Part shown: positions 1-11,273 of the stretch, one piece after another | Numbering within the stretch: the stretch's first letter is position 1 | Layout of the letters: each line of letters opens with the position of its first letter | NCBI RefSeq assembly: GCF_010093535.1 | Contig: NW_022985194.1 | Location: forward strand, 315,638-379,637 | DNA: 64,000 nucleotides | Origin: Lindgomyces ingoldianus | Taxonomy: Eukaryota > Ascomycota > Dothideomycetes > Pleosporales > Lindgomycetaceae | Direction: 5' to 3' | Translations under genes and position numbers: made by a program | The notes under the pieces: generated by a model | Databases searched by the model: none | Seen by the model: only the letters and a program-made list of their open reading frames with translations | Told to the model about the DNA's origin: nothing

Positions 1-79
1 CTTAATTAACTTAGTAAATTTTGCCTAGCTAATTAACTTAATTAACAGCTATTAATTAAGTTAATTAAGTTAAGTTATT
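1..79. repeat. AT-rich low-complexity tract with TTAATTAA units
   Basis: The stretch is almost only A and T and repeats the palindrome TTAATTAA and the unit TTAATTAAG several times. It has the base composition of RIP-degraded DNA. No coding potential is visible. Confidence 0.6.
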
Positions 80-622
80 AAGTTGACTTAATTGTTGCCA
101 ACTCTAGCTAAGGTTAGCCCAGCTGCTAAGCCGCTAAGGCTCTGTATAGCTATAGGCTAAGTAGTTATTATAAATAAATTATGCTACAATAATTGCACTA
201 GCTGAAATTAGTAGTTAGTTTAATTAGAGGTACTAACTAGGATACTAGCCTTGCATAAATTTGTGTGCAATAGGAGCCACAAGGCTAATAAGAGCTTCTT
301 AGCATCACAGCAAGGTTCTAAGACTTAATAAGACTATATATAAGTATTATAGAGTAGTAAGAGCTTAGTAGTGGTGCTATAAGGGAAAAGAATCTGTTAC
401 ACTGTAGAAGGAGGCTCTCTACAGATCATGTGTGAATGTAATGATGCAAATGTAATTTATAGGTAGAAGGTGCACTATATCTTTAAAAATGGCTATAGTA
501 CATTGTTAATACATAAATTTAGTGAAGCTTGACGTGTGCGCAGAGTTACAGTCGCTTGAAGTCAAAGTACCCCTCGTATTTTGCGGCACGGTGGGTTTTG
601 CGCGACCCAGGGATGGACATTG
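80..622 (+). repeat. Dispersed repeat A, copy 1 (uninterrupted, mutated)
   Basis: This segment aligns with about 48970-49465 and then with 62824-62912, which are the two sides of the nested retrotransposon insertion. Shared blocks include CACAAGGCTAATAA, GCGAATGTAATTTATAGG (GCAAATG... here) and GTGAAGYTTGACGTG. Relative to copy 2 most differences are G-to-A or C-to-T, as expected of RIP. The GACGT at 531-535 is the intact form of the site that received the outer LTR element in copy 2. No ORF or clear terminal inverted repeat was found, so the element class is unknown. The left boundary is approximate. Confidence 0.75.
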
Positions 623-1305
623 CAGGTTTATATAGTACTAGGTGAGCCTGTCATGTGACTTAAGGCCAGCAATAGCTCTGGGCCGCAGCAGATGGCGTAG
701 CTAGGCAGCAGTGGGTCAAAGGAGTGTAGGTGGCTAGAGCTTGGAGACCTCCGTTACTGCAAATAGATTCACTTGGTTCCTCGCCGTTTTAGTGTCAGTA
801 TCCCAGCGTTTGCGGTAAGTTGCGCTCCCAATGATTTACAGTGTGTTGACTTCGCCATACGACATGTTCCTCTGAGCAGAATTCCTGTCCGATATATAAA
901 CGTCATCACGGTGGTCAAATGGCGCATTGCTGTCGCCCACCCATCGAGTTCCGCCCCGAGCATGGGTTGTAGTATCGCAAAGGGGAAGTATATGAAATCG
1001 GTTGTGGCACGAGTGACTAGTCGCTGCTTCGGAGTCCTCAATATACCTGCTATTGCGAAGATGCTAGTGATTTCTCGAAATACAGACAAGCCTGGCATCA
1101 GCACCCATAGAGTTCTCACTGGTAACTGGCAAGTGAATCATAGCTAATCTTCTTCCGTTGCACCTAAAATGCGACATACAACTAACTACACCTACTATAC
1201 AGTAACAAGTCGTGATTTTTGCGCGATCACTCCTGCCTCGATAAACCGACCTAAATTAAAGCAAAGAGAGAACCGTGTTTCCATTTGTCGTGCGACAATT
1301 TCATA
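623..1305. other. Non-coding flank, no supported gene
   Basis: Two overlapping opposite-strand ORFs of about 120 codons lie here, but neither resembles a known protein and neither has splice or start support. The part near 1180-1300 may be the 3' end of the adjacent pogo-type relic: a possible inverted-repeat end begins after a TA at about 1198, CAGTAACAAGTCGTG. The partner end was not found. Confidence 0.4.
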
Positions 1306-2284
1306 CCATCCGCATCACTGGAACCTCATCGGCTCTGGCGCTTTTCTCGTCCGAGCCATTTGGCCGTTGGCCCAGGTGCATCTACCTCTGGCACAGAACT
1401 CTTGCGCTTCCGACCACGCTTTCCTTTTCCCTTCGCTTTGGCTGCGTCTTTCGCAGCACACTTCACTCATACCTCCTCAAGATCCTCATAGCTCATAACT
1501 TTCGCCGTCCCTAGGACTAGTGATTTCGTAGATCGGCGACCTTTGGCCTCGTTGTTCACTTTCCTCAGGAAACAACTTTGCTCTCGCTGGAGGGCACGTT
1601 CGGCAAAGCATGTTTGGGCAGCACTGGCGAACTTCTATGCATACCTCTGTAGGCACTGTTTGCTCATCTCATCTTTTGCATGGAGATCCTGTTTGATCAA
1701 GTTACACAATAATGTAAGAGCCCCTGGTGTTACTAGAGTCTGGAGTACTTCATCTTGCGGACAAAGGTCAATTTCGCAAGTCTTGATAGTTGTAATGGTT
1801 CGCTACGTAATTGGCGTTGGGATATCCGTGAATACTTTGTCGGGATTTGAGGGATGCAAACAGCTTCCTTTCCACCCTGCGAGGATGTTTCTCCCGGTGA
1901 GAGCTCTTTCCCGTGTTGGTCTATATAGATAGGTGAAATGCTGCTTGCCAATTGTACCTATACCTCCTCGCTCTATTCTTTCAGCCTGGTCACGATAGGC
2001 TGCCTTCAGTGGAGCAAACACAGCAATATCACAAGATTGTCGCTTGTGGGGTGTGTGAGAGGGAAGACGACATAGGATGATGTTGTTTTCAAAACAGAAC
2101 TCCAAGATTTCAAGGGTCTCATGCGTCCCGAAGCCGTCCCATATTAGAATCCTTAGCTTCGCTTTAGCCTTTGCTTTCATTTAGGGATCAAATACACCCT
2201 TAAGCCACTCTAAGCTGATTATAGAGTCGGTATATCTAGATTCAGAGTACGCAACGTGCTGACTAGGGGTGCGGTACATGGTCT
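1306..2284 (-). pseudogene. Relic of a pogo/Fot-type (Tc1-mariner superfamily) transposase, C-terminal half
   Basis: Minus-strand translation gives the DDE catalytic core of a fungal pogo-like transposase. It starts with an SESRYTDS...SLEWLKGVFDP stretch (about 2283-2184), then ILIWDGFGTHETLEI with the second catalytic Asp (about 2150), then LPSHTPHKRQSCDIAVF with the third (about 2050). Near 1430-1310 a basic tail (KGKGKRGRKRKSS) typical of these proteins ends in a stop. The frame is broken by a stop at 2181-2183 and by further breaks between about 1800 and 1440. The N-terminal HTH/CENP-B-like half is missing upstream of 2284. Such enzymes cut and paste elements flanked by a TA duplication. 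This copy cannot encode an active protein. The family assignment is secure; the element boundaries are not. Confidence 0.8.
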
Positions 2285-2477
2285 AGTTAACTTGATAAGT
2301 CGAAGCTAGAACATTATCTCAATCATTTGTCGACAGATAGCGCTAGTTCAAAAGCACAATTACCGACGACTAGCAGCACAAACTTATGACTTTGCAACTT
2401 TGAGGAGCTTAAGATGTCATCGTAGTCGTCTTATCATTATACCTTCTATATTAGCAAATTCTACAGCAGTAGGGCTG

Positions 2478-4882
2478 TCATCTCAGCTCAAAAGTCTCGG
2501 CCATAATGCGCTCAGAAATTGGCTTGCCCGCATTATATCTGCTTCGGAATATCCTTGCCTCACCATTCATCATGCCATGTACGTAGCATTCTCCAATAAG
2601 GATATAGTACACGTCAGATGCATCTGGCCCAACATACTTCAATTGCTGATGATCGGAGGCAAAGCGTTTTGAGTCGTGGCCATTAGTGTTGCTTTCACTA
2701 TACCGTCTTTTGCCATGTCTATCCGAGCTTGGATTTGAGTCTAGATTGTGTTCCGAAGACGATTGAGCAACTTTCTTTTCCTCATCTGGTTGATACATTT
2801 GCGGACTTCGTTCCTTAACTCCCTGAGAATCATGAGTCCTCGATTTGTCGCTTGAGATACTTGTACTATATTCCTCCCGAGCAGCTCGCCTTCTCCGTGC
2901 ATAGTCAGCAAGCTTACGAGCGATATATAATACTGCGTCCGCCTTTCGTGTCTCGTGATCTTTTAACTCTAGCTCGATTTCGCTTGAAGTCTTCTGAACT
3001 TTTCGTAGAATCACGGGGACACTGCAACCGTAAAGAATACAAACTAGATCGCCATCACGTGTTGCTTTAGGAGCCAGACCAAGCCATGAACGTTTCGTTC
3101 GCATGAGCCTTCGGTTCCAAATCACTGCTTGGACCCGCTTCAAGAAGTCTGCAATGATAGAACTTCCATGATTAATGAGCATTGATGTGTCGAGAGTATC
3201 ATCAATCGAGTGTTGAAAGACTTCTCTACAAGCTCGAGGGTAAAAAAGCAAGGGGTCTCTGCCTCTTGGGCTTCTGTCGGCAACAAGGGTTCTCCAAAAC
3301 TCCTCAGGTGGTTCATCATATTTGGGGTCCCAGTTGCCCATGGCCACCCACTCGAGAGGAATATGACCTAACTGAGAGGGATATGTTGAATTTCGTACCT
3401 CATCGAGGACAAAGCCGCGCAAAAACATACTGCGATCCACAGATTTCCAGTATGGGAATACCATTACCGACTTTGGTGGGCCGATATTCCGTGAAGCATT
3501 GTAGGTTGCGCTATCCGGATTTCCAACAAGCGAATCTGGGTTACGTCTTACTAGTCGTTGCCCAAGTGCATTTTGATCGACGAGCTTGTACGTAGCGTTT
3601 GCTAGTGTTGAAATCCACGACGGAAACTCCACATTTCGTAGCTCTGGGGCCCACGGGCGGCAAATAATGTCTAGAGCTCGTGATGGCTGAGCTTTAGAGA
3701 CGGAGAAAGATATAAACTGCTTGTAGACTTCGATGATCGGCGCATCGTAGTCTACCCGGAATGCACGGCGAACAATATGACTTTCCATCCAGGTCTTCAT
3801 GACGTTCCGTACTAATGGAAGGTGATCAAACAAAGTCGCCTGACCCTCCATATTAACGCCGTCTGGAATTAAATCGAATCTGAATGCGTCATTGGAAATC
3901 GACAAGAGAGAGTATATCACATCTCGCGGTTCCGATGTCTCTCGTACATGGTAAAAGTGGAAACAAGATATTCCAAACTTCGCAGAGCGGAAGGGATCCC
4001 GTCGTAAAAAGAGGTCCGAAACAATTCGTTTGTAGCCTTGACGAGACGAATAGCGCCTAGCGCTGGTGCATAGCGAGTGCTATAGGAGACATTGTTACGA
4101 TGGGGAAATTTTAACTTGGACAGATCCAGAGGGCCAGTCAGAGCTCCGTCGAACAAAGACACTGCCTCCGAGAATTCTGCCCAGGATATAGTATCCTGTC
4201 CACAGATAATGGTTGCGGTAGTTTGATTTGCCAGAGCTATTTCCTGAATTACCCACCGCCGACTAAACTTTACATTTCATGTTAGCTCCTATCCAGCAGA
4301 GTGGACTTAAACTGTCCTACTTACCCAAGGCCGCTCCATAAATTGGACCAGAGCAATCCACCCTTCCGCGTACTTATCGTCTTGGCAGATGTTGTCGAAG
4401 TCGTGTAGATCAAGGACATGGTCTTTGACGAAATTGATGGCTTTTACGCTACTGTCGTCGCTATCTCCGAGCCAGACGCAAACTCGTTGGGCTTTACCAT
4501 ATATGTCCGACATCATTGGAACTTGTCTGTTTTTCTCCATGGAGTTAGACTGATCAATGCATATAGCATCGATCCACAGGATTCGGTATCTATCAGGGAG
4601 ACGAAGGTGTCGCAGAGCGCTCTCAAGATTAGTTGAAATCCTTAGACAATGATCCCCGCCTTCGCTTCTGGCGCGGACTGGCCTCGTCGGGCCGCCTTTG
4701 CCCCAACACCAAGATAAAGCATCGTAGGAGGGATTGTCGGAGTCAGTCGTCACTAATTCGATTACGATATCTGCGCCTTGGACCCCTGCAGGGTGCAGCT
4801 TGAGAAGCCGGATAGAGAAACTCTTTGGCTCGAGTCGTAAATCTTGGTATCGAAATGGGGGCAGACCGCAATCTTTACACAT
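2478..4882 (-). pseudogene. HET-domain (heterokaryon incompatibility) protein with one frameshift
   Basis: The first real ATG is at 4882 (MCKDCGLPPFRYQDL); the open frame extends upstream only through a TTG. Exon 1 is 4882-4325. Intron 1 is 4324-4268 (57 nt, GTAAGT...AAAG). The coding frame resumes at 4267 with FSRRWVIQEIALA, the conserved HET core. Exon 1 carries the other core blocks: YDALSWCWG, RYRILWIDAICIDQSN, QVPMMSDIYGKA and VCVWLGDS. The frame then shifts near 3953-3956, a run of four A (T on the coding strand): the upstream frame stops at 3917-3919, while RETSEPRDVIYSLLSIS continues in another frame down to the stop at 2478. The C-terminus has the usual HET ending YILIGECYVHGMMNGEA. 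HET proteins trigger cell death after fusion of genetically different hyphae. Either this allele is dead or one base is missing from the assembly. Partner genes are not in view. Confidence 0.8.
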
Positions 4883-5283
4883 TTTCGCTCCACAAAATGG
4901 ACTAGGATCAAGTATCAAGGATCATGTAATCCTGCTAGTTATTGGTGTTTCGTGGTTTGGGATATCTTCATATCATCGCTGTAGGGCTGCTGACACGAGT
5001 ATATGGTTGAAGTGTGCTTGGAGGGGCACGCCATCGACCTCAGTCAGCTTGCTAATCAGACTAAACCTAACTACTGTTGTAGGGGTTACAGTATAATGTA
5101 AGCAAACCATTCTACCCTTAATCTGTATGCCAAGACGTATAGCACTAACAAAAATCCACTTCCGCTTAGTTAGGCTCAGAATGCTAAAAGTCTAATTAAA
5201 TACTATATTTAAAACTTGGAGTCATATTCTTTCTTAGAACCTTTGTAATATACCTTTAAATTGCATAGGCAAGCTAGCAGTTA
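4883..5283. other. Upstream region of the HET gene, AT-rich, no gene
   Basis: It would contain the promoter of the HET gene. From about 5040 on it becomes AT-rich and stop-dense in all frames. No repeat partner was recognised in the window. Confidence 0.4.
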
Positions 5284-5894
5284 CTAAATTTCATCAGCTG
5301 ACGCACAGTCTCGCTGTAAGAACAGGGCTCTGCATCACTCCGTCATCACAACTAAAAAGGTGCGAAAAACCAACCAACAGTTGATTTTTGCGTACAGAAC
5401 AGTATATATGCCTTACAATCACCTAGAGCATGCATACACTAGGTTTTGCTAATTTTTAACCTTAGAGCAACTCTACTAATATAGATTGTAGTAAGGACGC
5501 GCTTATAGATTTTAAATTACTAAAACTAAAAAATTAAGCTATTAAAATGGTAGTAAAGCATTAAGAGCTTCTATAAAAAGTAGTAAAAAAACAAATAACT
5601 ACTTAATAACTAGTAAAAGAGGACGCTTAACCATACGCTATATTAAATAGCCTTATAAGCATAGGCTACTACTTATAAAGTAATAGCTATATAGAGGTAG
5701 AGCTATTAGGCTTTCTATAGACTTCTGAAACTAGATAGTAAGCTTAAATTAATTAGTATTATTAACTTTCTAATCTATTAAATATTTAGACCTAGATTTA
5801 GTGTATATGCAGCTCTAAAGCTTTATATTGTGGTGCTACTGGACCGCAATTTCCGTGCGTTAGAAGAGACTAAGCGTTAGCTGATGAAATTTAG
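5284..5894. mobile_element. 611-bp TIR element with TA target duplication (MITE-like)
   Basis: The left end CTAAATTTCATCAGCTGACG (5284-5303) is matched in inverted orientation by CGTTAGCTGATGAAATTTAG (5875-5894). The match covers about 35 bp with a few RIP-type mismatches. Both ends are flanked by TA (5282-5283 and 5895-5896), the target duplication of Tc1/mariner-type transposition. The interior is AT-rich, with a GC-richer stretch next to each inverted repeat, and has no coding capacity. It is most simply a non-autonomous derivative or a decayed DNA transposon. The transposase family that mobilised it is inferred only from the TA duplication. Confidence 0.7.
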
Positions 5895-5896
5895 TA

Positions 5897-6606
5897 TAGT
5901 AGAGCAGGGGTGACCGGAGCGTCTCTCAACCTCCTTGTTAGAATGATCACCAGCATAACTAAGACTCTGGTAATTTTCTTACCGCACACTAATTTCCTGA
6001 GGACGAGCAGCTGAAGAATATTTGTATGAAGACCATAACTTAATTGACTCACGAGTGGAAGGCTTAATGTGCCAGAATGATGAACTTGTCCAGTCTTAGG
6101 GGTGTCCGACCCAGGGAGGGATATTTTATTTGTGTGAGTGAATGGGAATGCATTTCACCTCTACAAGCAAAACTGTTAAGAAGTTCAGTTTGCAAGTATT
6201 TAACTTTTTCTCTAGGGTATTACTACAACATAACTAAGACGCTACTGGAGCGGTGTGATTCAATGTAAAAGTAGCAGCTGAAATCTGTTCGCGCTGTCAT
6301 TCTCCCTCTTTTCAGGGGCTCCGAAGTGGCGCCTGGCCCAAGCCATGGTGGTAATGCTATTGTCTGTGAGGATTTAGTGATTTAAAGCAGAGGTATTTAG
6401 CTGGCTGCTCTTATAGTAAGTGGGCAAGAGCAACACAGATTGAGAAGCAGTCAGCCACCTTGTTCCACCACGAGCACTATCCAGGCGCAAGAGTTTGAGA
6501 AGAATGTCAGTCATTCACTACACATCCTGTCAAAAATCCTGAACAGGGAGATAACCATTTTAACGAACTCCACCAATCATAGAGCTATGGCTCCACAGTT
6601 GATTTT
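5897..6606. other. Intergenic, no supported feature
   Basis: Base composition rises from the AT-rich left flank toward that of the gene block. Only short random ORFs are present. The right part holds the 3' untranslated region of the membrane-protein gene that ends at 6607. Confidence 0.4.
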
Positions 6607-7628
6607 TCACCGTCTCACCCGCTCAAAACCCGTCAGCATTCTCGTCTGTCGCTTCACCTTCTTCTTCGTCTGCCGTCGCCGCCACACCAAGACGTAGATA
6701 AATATCGTCAAAAAAGCGGCGCCGACTTGAACTAAGCCTGCATACCAGGACACGGACTATTGGAATATTAGTCACGACCACTACTACCTCGCACATTGCG
6801 GTGATATTGGGTGAAAGTTGGGGGAGAGCATACCTGCACATTACAAAACTTATCGAAATTGACCTCGCCTACAAACTCCTTCTGAATCGCTTCCGCAGCC
6901 GCACTACACGTCCAACCCCAAAGATCATTGCTCTTCCCACCCAAATCCTTTTCCCTCCTATACAATCCCGCAGCCACGCTCCAAACCACCAAATTCCCAA
7001 TCATGACAACCCAACTAAAAGTAGTCGCCACCGTCGCTGCTTTATTCGCATGGCCCACGCCGAATTTGTAGGAGAGAAGGATGATGAAGTGGAGGAGCAC
7101 GGTGAAGGCCGCGACGGCGAAGTACATGTATGTCGGCCAGACTTTGGAGTCTTTGGCCCAGGCGGTGCGGGAGACAGTACTGCCGTCCGGATGGGAAACG
7201 TCGCGGTATACGTCCTTTGTGGTGATGAATTTGTGGAGGGTAAGGGTTATGGGGATGAAGATGGCGATGGAGATGCAGAACGCGATGATGCGGGATATGA
7301 GGCGCAGGCGGCGGATGTGGGATTTGAGACGCTGCGTGAGATTGTTAGAATAGAGGGGACTTTGACTCTCCTCTCCTCTTCTGTCTGCTTTTGATGGGGT
7401 AGGGAGAGGAGGAGATGGGAGGATAGAATTTACCTCATCTTCCCGTCGCATAGCTTTGATCTCTTCCATGTCATCCATGCTGGGTACTAAATGCAGCGGT
7501 TTCAAAGGTGATGACTGTCCTGAGGAATACCCTGGGGAAGGAAAACTAGGAGAAGGAAGACCGGTTGACGAGAGACCTGGAGAGAGAAGATGTTGCTCGG
7601 CCGGAGTGCGGTAGTAGGATGCTGCCAT
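6607..7628 (-). CDS. Four-transmembrane fungal membrane protein of unknown function
   Basis: The ATG is at 7628. Exon 1 is 7628-6834, intron 6833-6757 (77 nt, GTATGC...ATAG), exon 2 6756-6607, giving 314 residues. Exon 1 ends on a codon boundary after FDKFCNVQ, and exon 2 opens with SVSWYAGLVQVG. The N-terminal 100 residues are Pro/Ser-rich and look cytosolic. Four hydrophobic segments follow: LISRIIAFCISIAIFIPITL, MYFAVAAFTVLLHFIILL, FSWVVMIGNLVVWSVAAGL and, encoded by exon 2, YAGLVQVGAAFLTIFIYVLV. A very basic tail (RRRQTKKKVKRQTR) follows, which would face the cytosol. The topology recalls MARVEL-type or other small tetraspanning proteins of ascomycetes, but no diagnostic motif was recognised. 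Including exon 2 is well supported because it supplies the fourth membrane span. Confidence 0.8.
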
Positions 7629-9277
7629 TTTGCCTGCCCTATCCGTCTCTTATGATATTTATGATACTCGAATGTAGTAAGCAAACTGGGTCTGTCGGTA
7701 AAGACTGATTTGAATTTAATCGTTGCCACAAAATGGGTGTATGGGAAAAGTGAAAGGAAATGAAAAAAGAATATACAGCACGCAGTGCAGCACAGCCCTG
7801 CGCGGCGAGAGCGAGCGGGACCTGAGTTGAAGAAGACGGACTACACTTCTCTTGCACTGCAGAATTAATAATGGCGCCATCATCGGCTTCTAATATATCT
7901 TATGGCGTAAAGCTGGAAGTGATGTGTAAGAGCGAACCTGCAAGGTTCAGCCCTTCAGCCACCACCCGCACCTCATCTCAACCTCCCAGGATAATTTCCG
8001 CTGGCGAAACATAAAACATCTCACCAATTACTTCGCCCACATTCGCCATCCCCAGGCTACCTTTCCCGCATCCGGAATCGCTTACGAGAACTCCATCTTG
8101 TGGCTGCAGAATTCATGATTCCACTATCCCTCAACTGGCCAAGCGTTTGTGGCTGAAGAAAGCACCGCGCGCTACGATTGGTTGCTGGTGCTGGGATCGC
8201 TTTGATCCGAACAGGAGGCTGCTTACCTGATGGTTGGCCTATTTTTGGTGTGTTGGACTTTTTTCGTGGAGAGTAGTAAGTACTGAATGAGTGGAGGATG
8301 CGGATTAAGCATTTGCATAACCTTAATTTCAGCGGAGGGGTGACAGGTACGGTACGGTACGGAATAGGAATCTGTGACTGCGAGGATTGGTGGAGAGGGG
8401 AGGTGATTCCAATGCTTGAAACAGCTGTTGGACGAGCTGGAGGGGTTGAGTTGGGCTCGGCTGGGCTGGGTTGGGACGAAGAGGCTAAGAGGTTGAGGGG
8501 TCTGTTGGCTACTAGAGTGATGGGAATGTGACGAAAACGGAATCTGAGCGAGCGGATGAGAGATTTCCGATTGATACATGATGCCCGGGATGATGAGAGA
8601 GGGCAATAATCATGTGTTAGTTCTAGTGTTCGATATTCGTGTTGAGCGTGACGCAGAACAGTGACTTTCAGCCTCCCTGGCCGGCAAGTTTTGTTAGTCT
8701 GGTTCCAGTGCTCCCAGAGATGACGAAGAACTGCGTTGTAGATAATCTCAAAGTGTGCCTTTCACATCGTATATTATTGATGATGCTGGAAAAGATACCG
8801 CATGCTAGCAAACCCCAAGGAAAAGAACTGAAGCTGCAGATAATTACAGGAAACGATGTCCTTCTGGCTGTCCCTTCCATTCAGCAATGAATGTAAAATT
8901 GTTTGTCCAAGATACCGTTCAGTTAATATTTGTGCTGTCAAAGTCGATTTGGAACTTGCAAAAGGGAAGCGGAACCGACAAGTGGTGAAATATATCAGGT
9001 CATGCGAGGGAAATTATTATCATTGCTTCGATGCTGGCTATGAATAATTGCTATGGGTATATCAACAAAAGTCCCTCCGTACCAGCGTACAAAGCCCTGT
9101 CATTAGTCTGGGGATGCGCTGTTCTCCGAAGAGCGGACAAAGACAAGAGGTTGCGTGACCTCTTGCATCGTGACCCGAAATCCCAATCCGAGCTCACCAC
9201 ATACCAGAACTTCCCCCAAATTCGAAAACTTCGGACGCGGAATTTGCCACAATAAATACAGACCAGCCTCCGCACGA
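7629..9277. other. Intergenic between two minus-strand genes
   Basis: The left 600 bp must contain the promoter and 5' leader of the membrane-protein gene. The region near 9000-9277 is the 3' flank of the SPX-RING gene. A short tandem GGTAC repeat (about 3 units) lies at 8347-8361. Several ORFs below 130 codons lack homology, splice structure or codon bias, and are not called. Confidence 0.45.
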
Positions 9278-10814
9278 TCACATAATAGCGCACTTGTCTT
9301 TGTACACCTCACCGTATTGGTCGACGCCAGCCATGAGTTCGTTATACTTCTGCTTCGCCTTGACTTCATCCGGGAACCATTTCTTCAGAAAGTCAGCTAA
9401 TTCCAGATCCAGATTGTCTGATTAATATTAGCGACGAAACTTGGGTCAACCAAAATTCTAGCAACAAGCTTACCTGAATTGGCGTCTATGACAGTCTTTT
9501 CCCTGCATAGTGGACATCGATGCTGATGGTTGGTTTGCATTACAATCAAGCACCTGATGCAAAAAACGTGCCCACAACGGAGTTTCACTGGCCGCCATTC
9601 GATGTCGAAGCACATGGGACAGTTGTATTCGTCAAGCTGAGGGACATGGCTGAGAATCTGCGTGTTCACCTCTGCGCACACAGCTTTCGCTAGATGCTCG
9701 GAGAATTCAGGGTATTCGATTTGCTTGGGAACCGTTGCCTTCACTCCTAGCGCTGTCTTCTTATCGAATTCTACTGTGTGATCAGCTCAAGCTTTAACTC
9801 AGCTACTGTGGGGAACATACTCTTCAATATCTTCATCATGGCCATTCGATTAATTTCTCCAAAACGCAGCCCCTGAAGGATCTCGCGGTTGATATTAATG
9901 AACATGTTCAGAGCTTGTGTGTTCTCTGGCTTCTTGAATTTGGCTACAAGGCCCTGTTCCGCAAGTGCATCCACAAAAGCCTGGAATCTAGCGGCTGCCT
10001 TTTCCGCATCGTGAGCGGTATGGTCGGTCTCGGTGGTGCCGAAGAAGATACCACTCTCGATGTACAGTTGGAAGATTTGCCGCCAGACGGCTATCAGCTT
10101 CTTGTTTGCCCGTCGGTCGGGGTTGGTGAGTTTTGAAATCTGCTTCCCGAGCTCTTCGATCTGTCCGTGTAGTTTCTTTTCTTCCTTCTCTTGGAGTTTC
10201 TCTAGACCAGAGAGTTCACTGGTGAGCTTTGCGAAGAATTCCGTGTCTGAGGTTAAAGGGACTTCGACTGTGCGGTATCCTGGTCGCTTATTGCCTTCAT
10301 TGACACAAGGGACGTTGCTGGGGGCGTTGGTGGTATTCGCAGAGTCAGTTGAAGTAATCGACTTGGAATCCGGCTCTTCAAGAACTCGAAGATCTGATAG
10401 ACCCGTTTCAACGGCAAGCATGTGGAGTTTAGACTTGGTTTCTTTATCCAGTTTGGCACTGTGCAGCGCTCCCGTGGCTTCATTTATTTTGAATAGGAGT
10501 TTCGGGTGAAATGGCTTCCGCGGCCTCTTTGCCGAGCCTGTGCCATCACCGTCCTGAGGTCCTGGAGGCGGCTCCCCGGAAAGGATATACTCAAACGGAC
10601 GTTCTTCTTCCTCGCCGACGGCGGCTGTATTATAGTCCTCGACATGCTTGAGGAGTTTGCCCAACGTGACCGGATCGAGACCGACCTGGGCGAGCTCGTC
10701 TGTCAAGCGATGGATGCATTTCTTGAGCTGCTGATACGAGATAGCTGAGTCCACCCACTCTGGTGGGAAGCCTTCGCTTTTAAGCCGTTCCTTGAGGACG
10801 TGCCCAAACTTCAT
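9278..10814 (-). CDS. SPX domain and RING finger protein (putative E3 ubiquitin ligase)
   Basis: The start is the ATG at 10814 (MKFGHVLKERLKSEGF), the canonical beginning of an SPX domain; longer upstream reading lacks this signature. Exons are 10814-9821, 9773-9474 and 9417-9278, with introns of 47 and 56 nt. The product has 477 residues. The SPX region covers roughly residues 1-340 and includes basic helix residues in KLLKHVEDYN and RPRKPFHPKLLFKIN. A C3HC4 RING spans about residues 383-421 (CPMCFDIEW...CGHVFCIRC...CPLCR), followed by DFLKKWFPDEVKAK. SPX domains sense inositol pyrophosphates and hence phosphate status; RING domains recruit E2 enzymes. The architecture matches uncharacterised fungal SPX-RING ligases. 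It is transcribed divergently from the JJJ1-type gene across about 460 bp. The targets are unknown. Confidence 0.9.
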
Positions 10815-11273
10815 GATGTCTCGAAGCCTGTGAGGAGGGCAAAATTTGCACGTGGGGAATCTATCGGCTGAGGATTGGTGGCGTTCCCTGCCAGTTCTGC
10901 TGCGTGACGTCGATCTACAGTCACCGCTTGTCAGGTACCAGGCTCTGAATCTAACGATAGAGTTTGGCACGTCGTCGCGTGCGAATAGGCCCAAAGAATA
11001 GAGATTGTTTGGAGAATATGAAAGGCATGCTTGGTTTCTTGTATGCCCTGGTCAGGTAGGCCAGTCCGTGGATTGCGACAGAAGGGGCGTTCGGTAGAGT
11101 TTGTGGGTCACGATGCATTTGTTGCGCCTTCGTCCCCTAGCCAATCACGTCGAGTCAACCAGGCACTTTAGACTTTTACTCACACAACCACCAGACGTCG
11201 CTCCATTTAGTTGCAAATCGCTTCGCTTCTCAGATGGTAGTAGCTCAACGCATTTCTGACGTCTGCTATCCAC
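10815..11273. promoter_or_regulatory. Shared divergent promoter of the SPX-RING and J-protein genes
   Basis: The 459 bp between the two start codons must hold both promoters and leaders. No TATA-like box in a convincing position was identified. An in-frame open stretch extends upstream of the SPX start to 10994 and is probably leader sequence. Confidence 0.5.

Noticed and set aside
769..1147. Overlapping 116- and 124-codon ORFs on opposite strands
   Set aside because: Neither resembles a known protein, has splice signals or shows coding bias; they lie in degraded repeat flank.
6095..6125. Possible third copy of repeat A (GACCCAGGGAGGGA)
   Set aside because: Only about 14 bases match and the flanks do not align with either copy.
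8223..8606. 127-codon minus-strand ORF, Ser/Pro-rich
   Set aside because: No homology was recognised and the composition reflects a CT-rich stretch; it is in a promoter interval.
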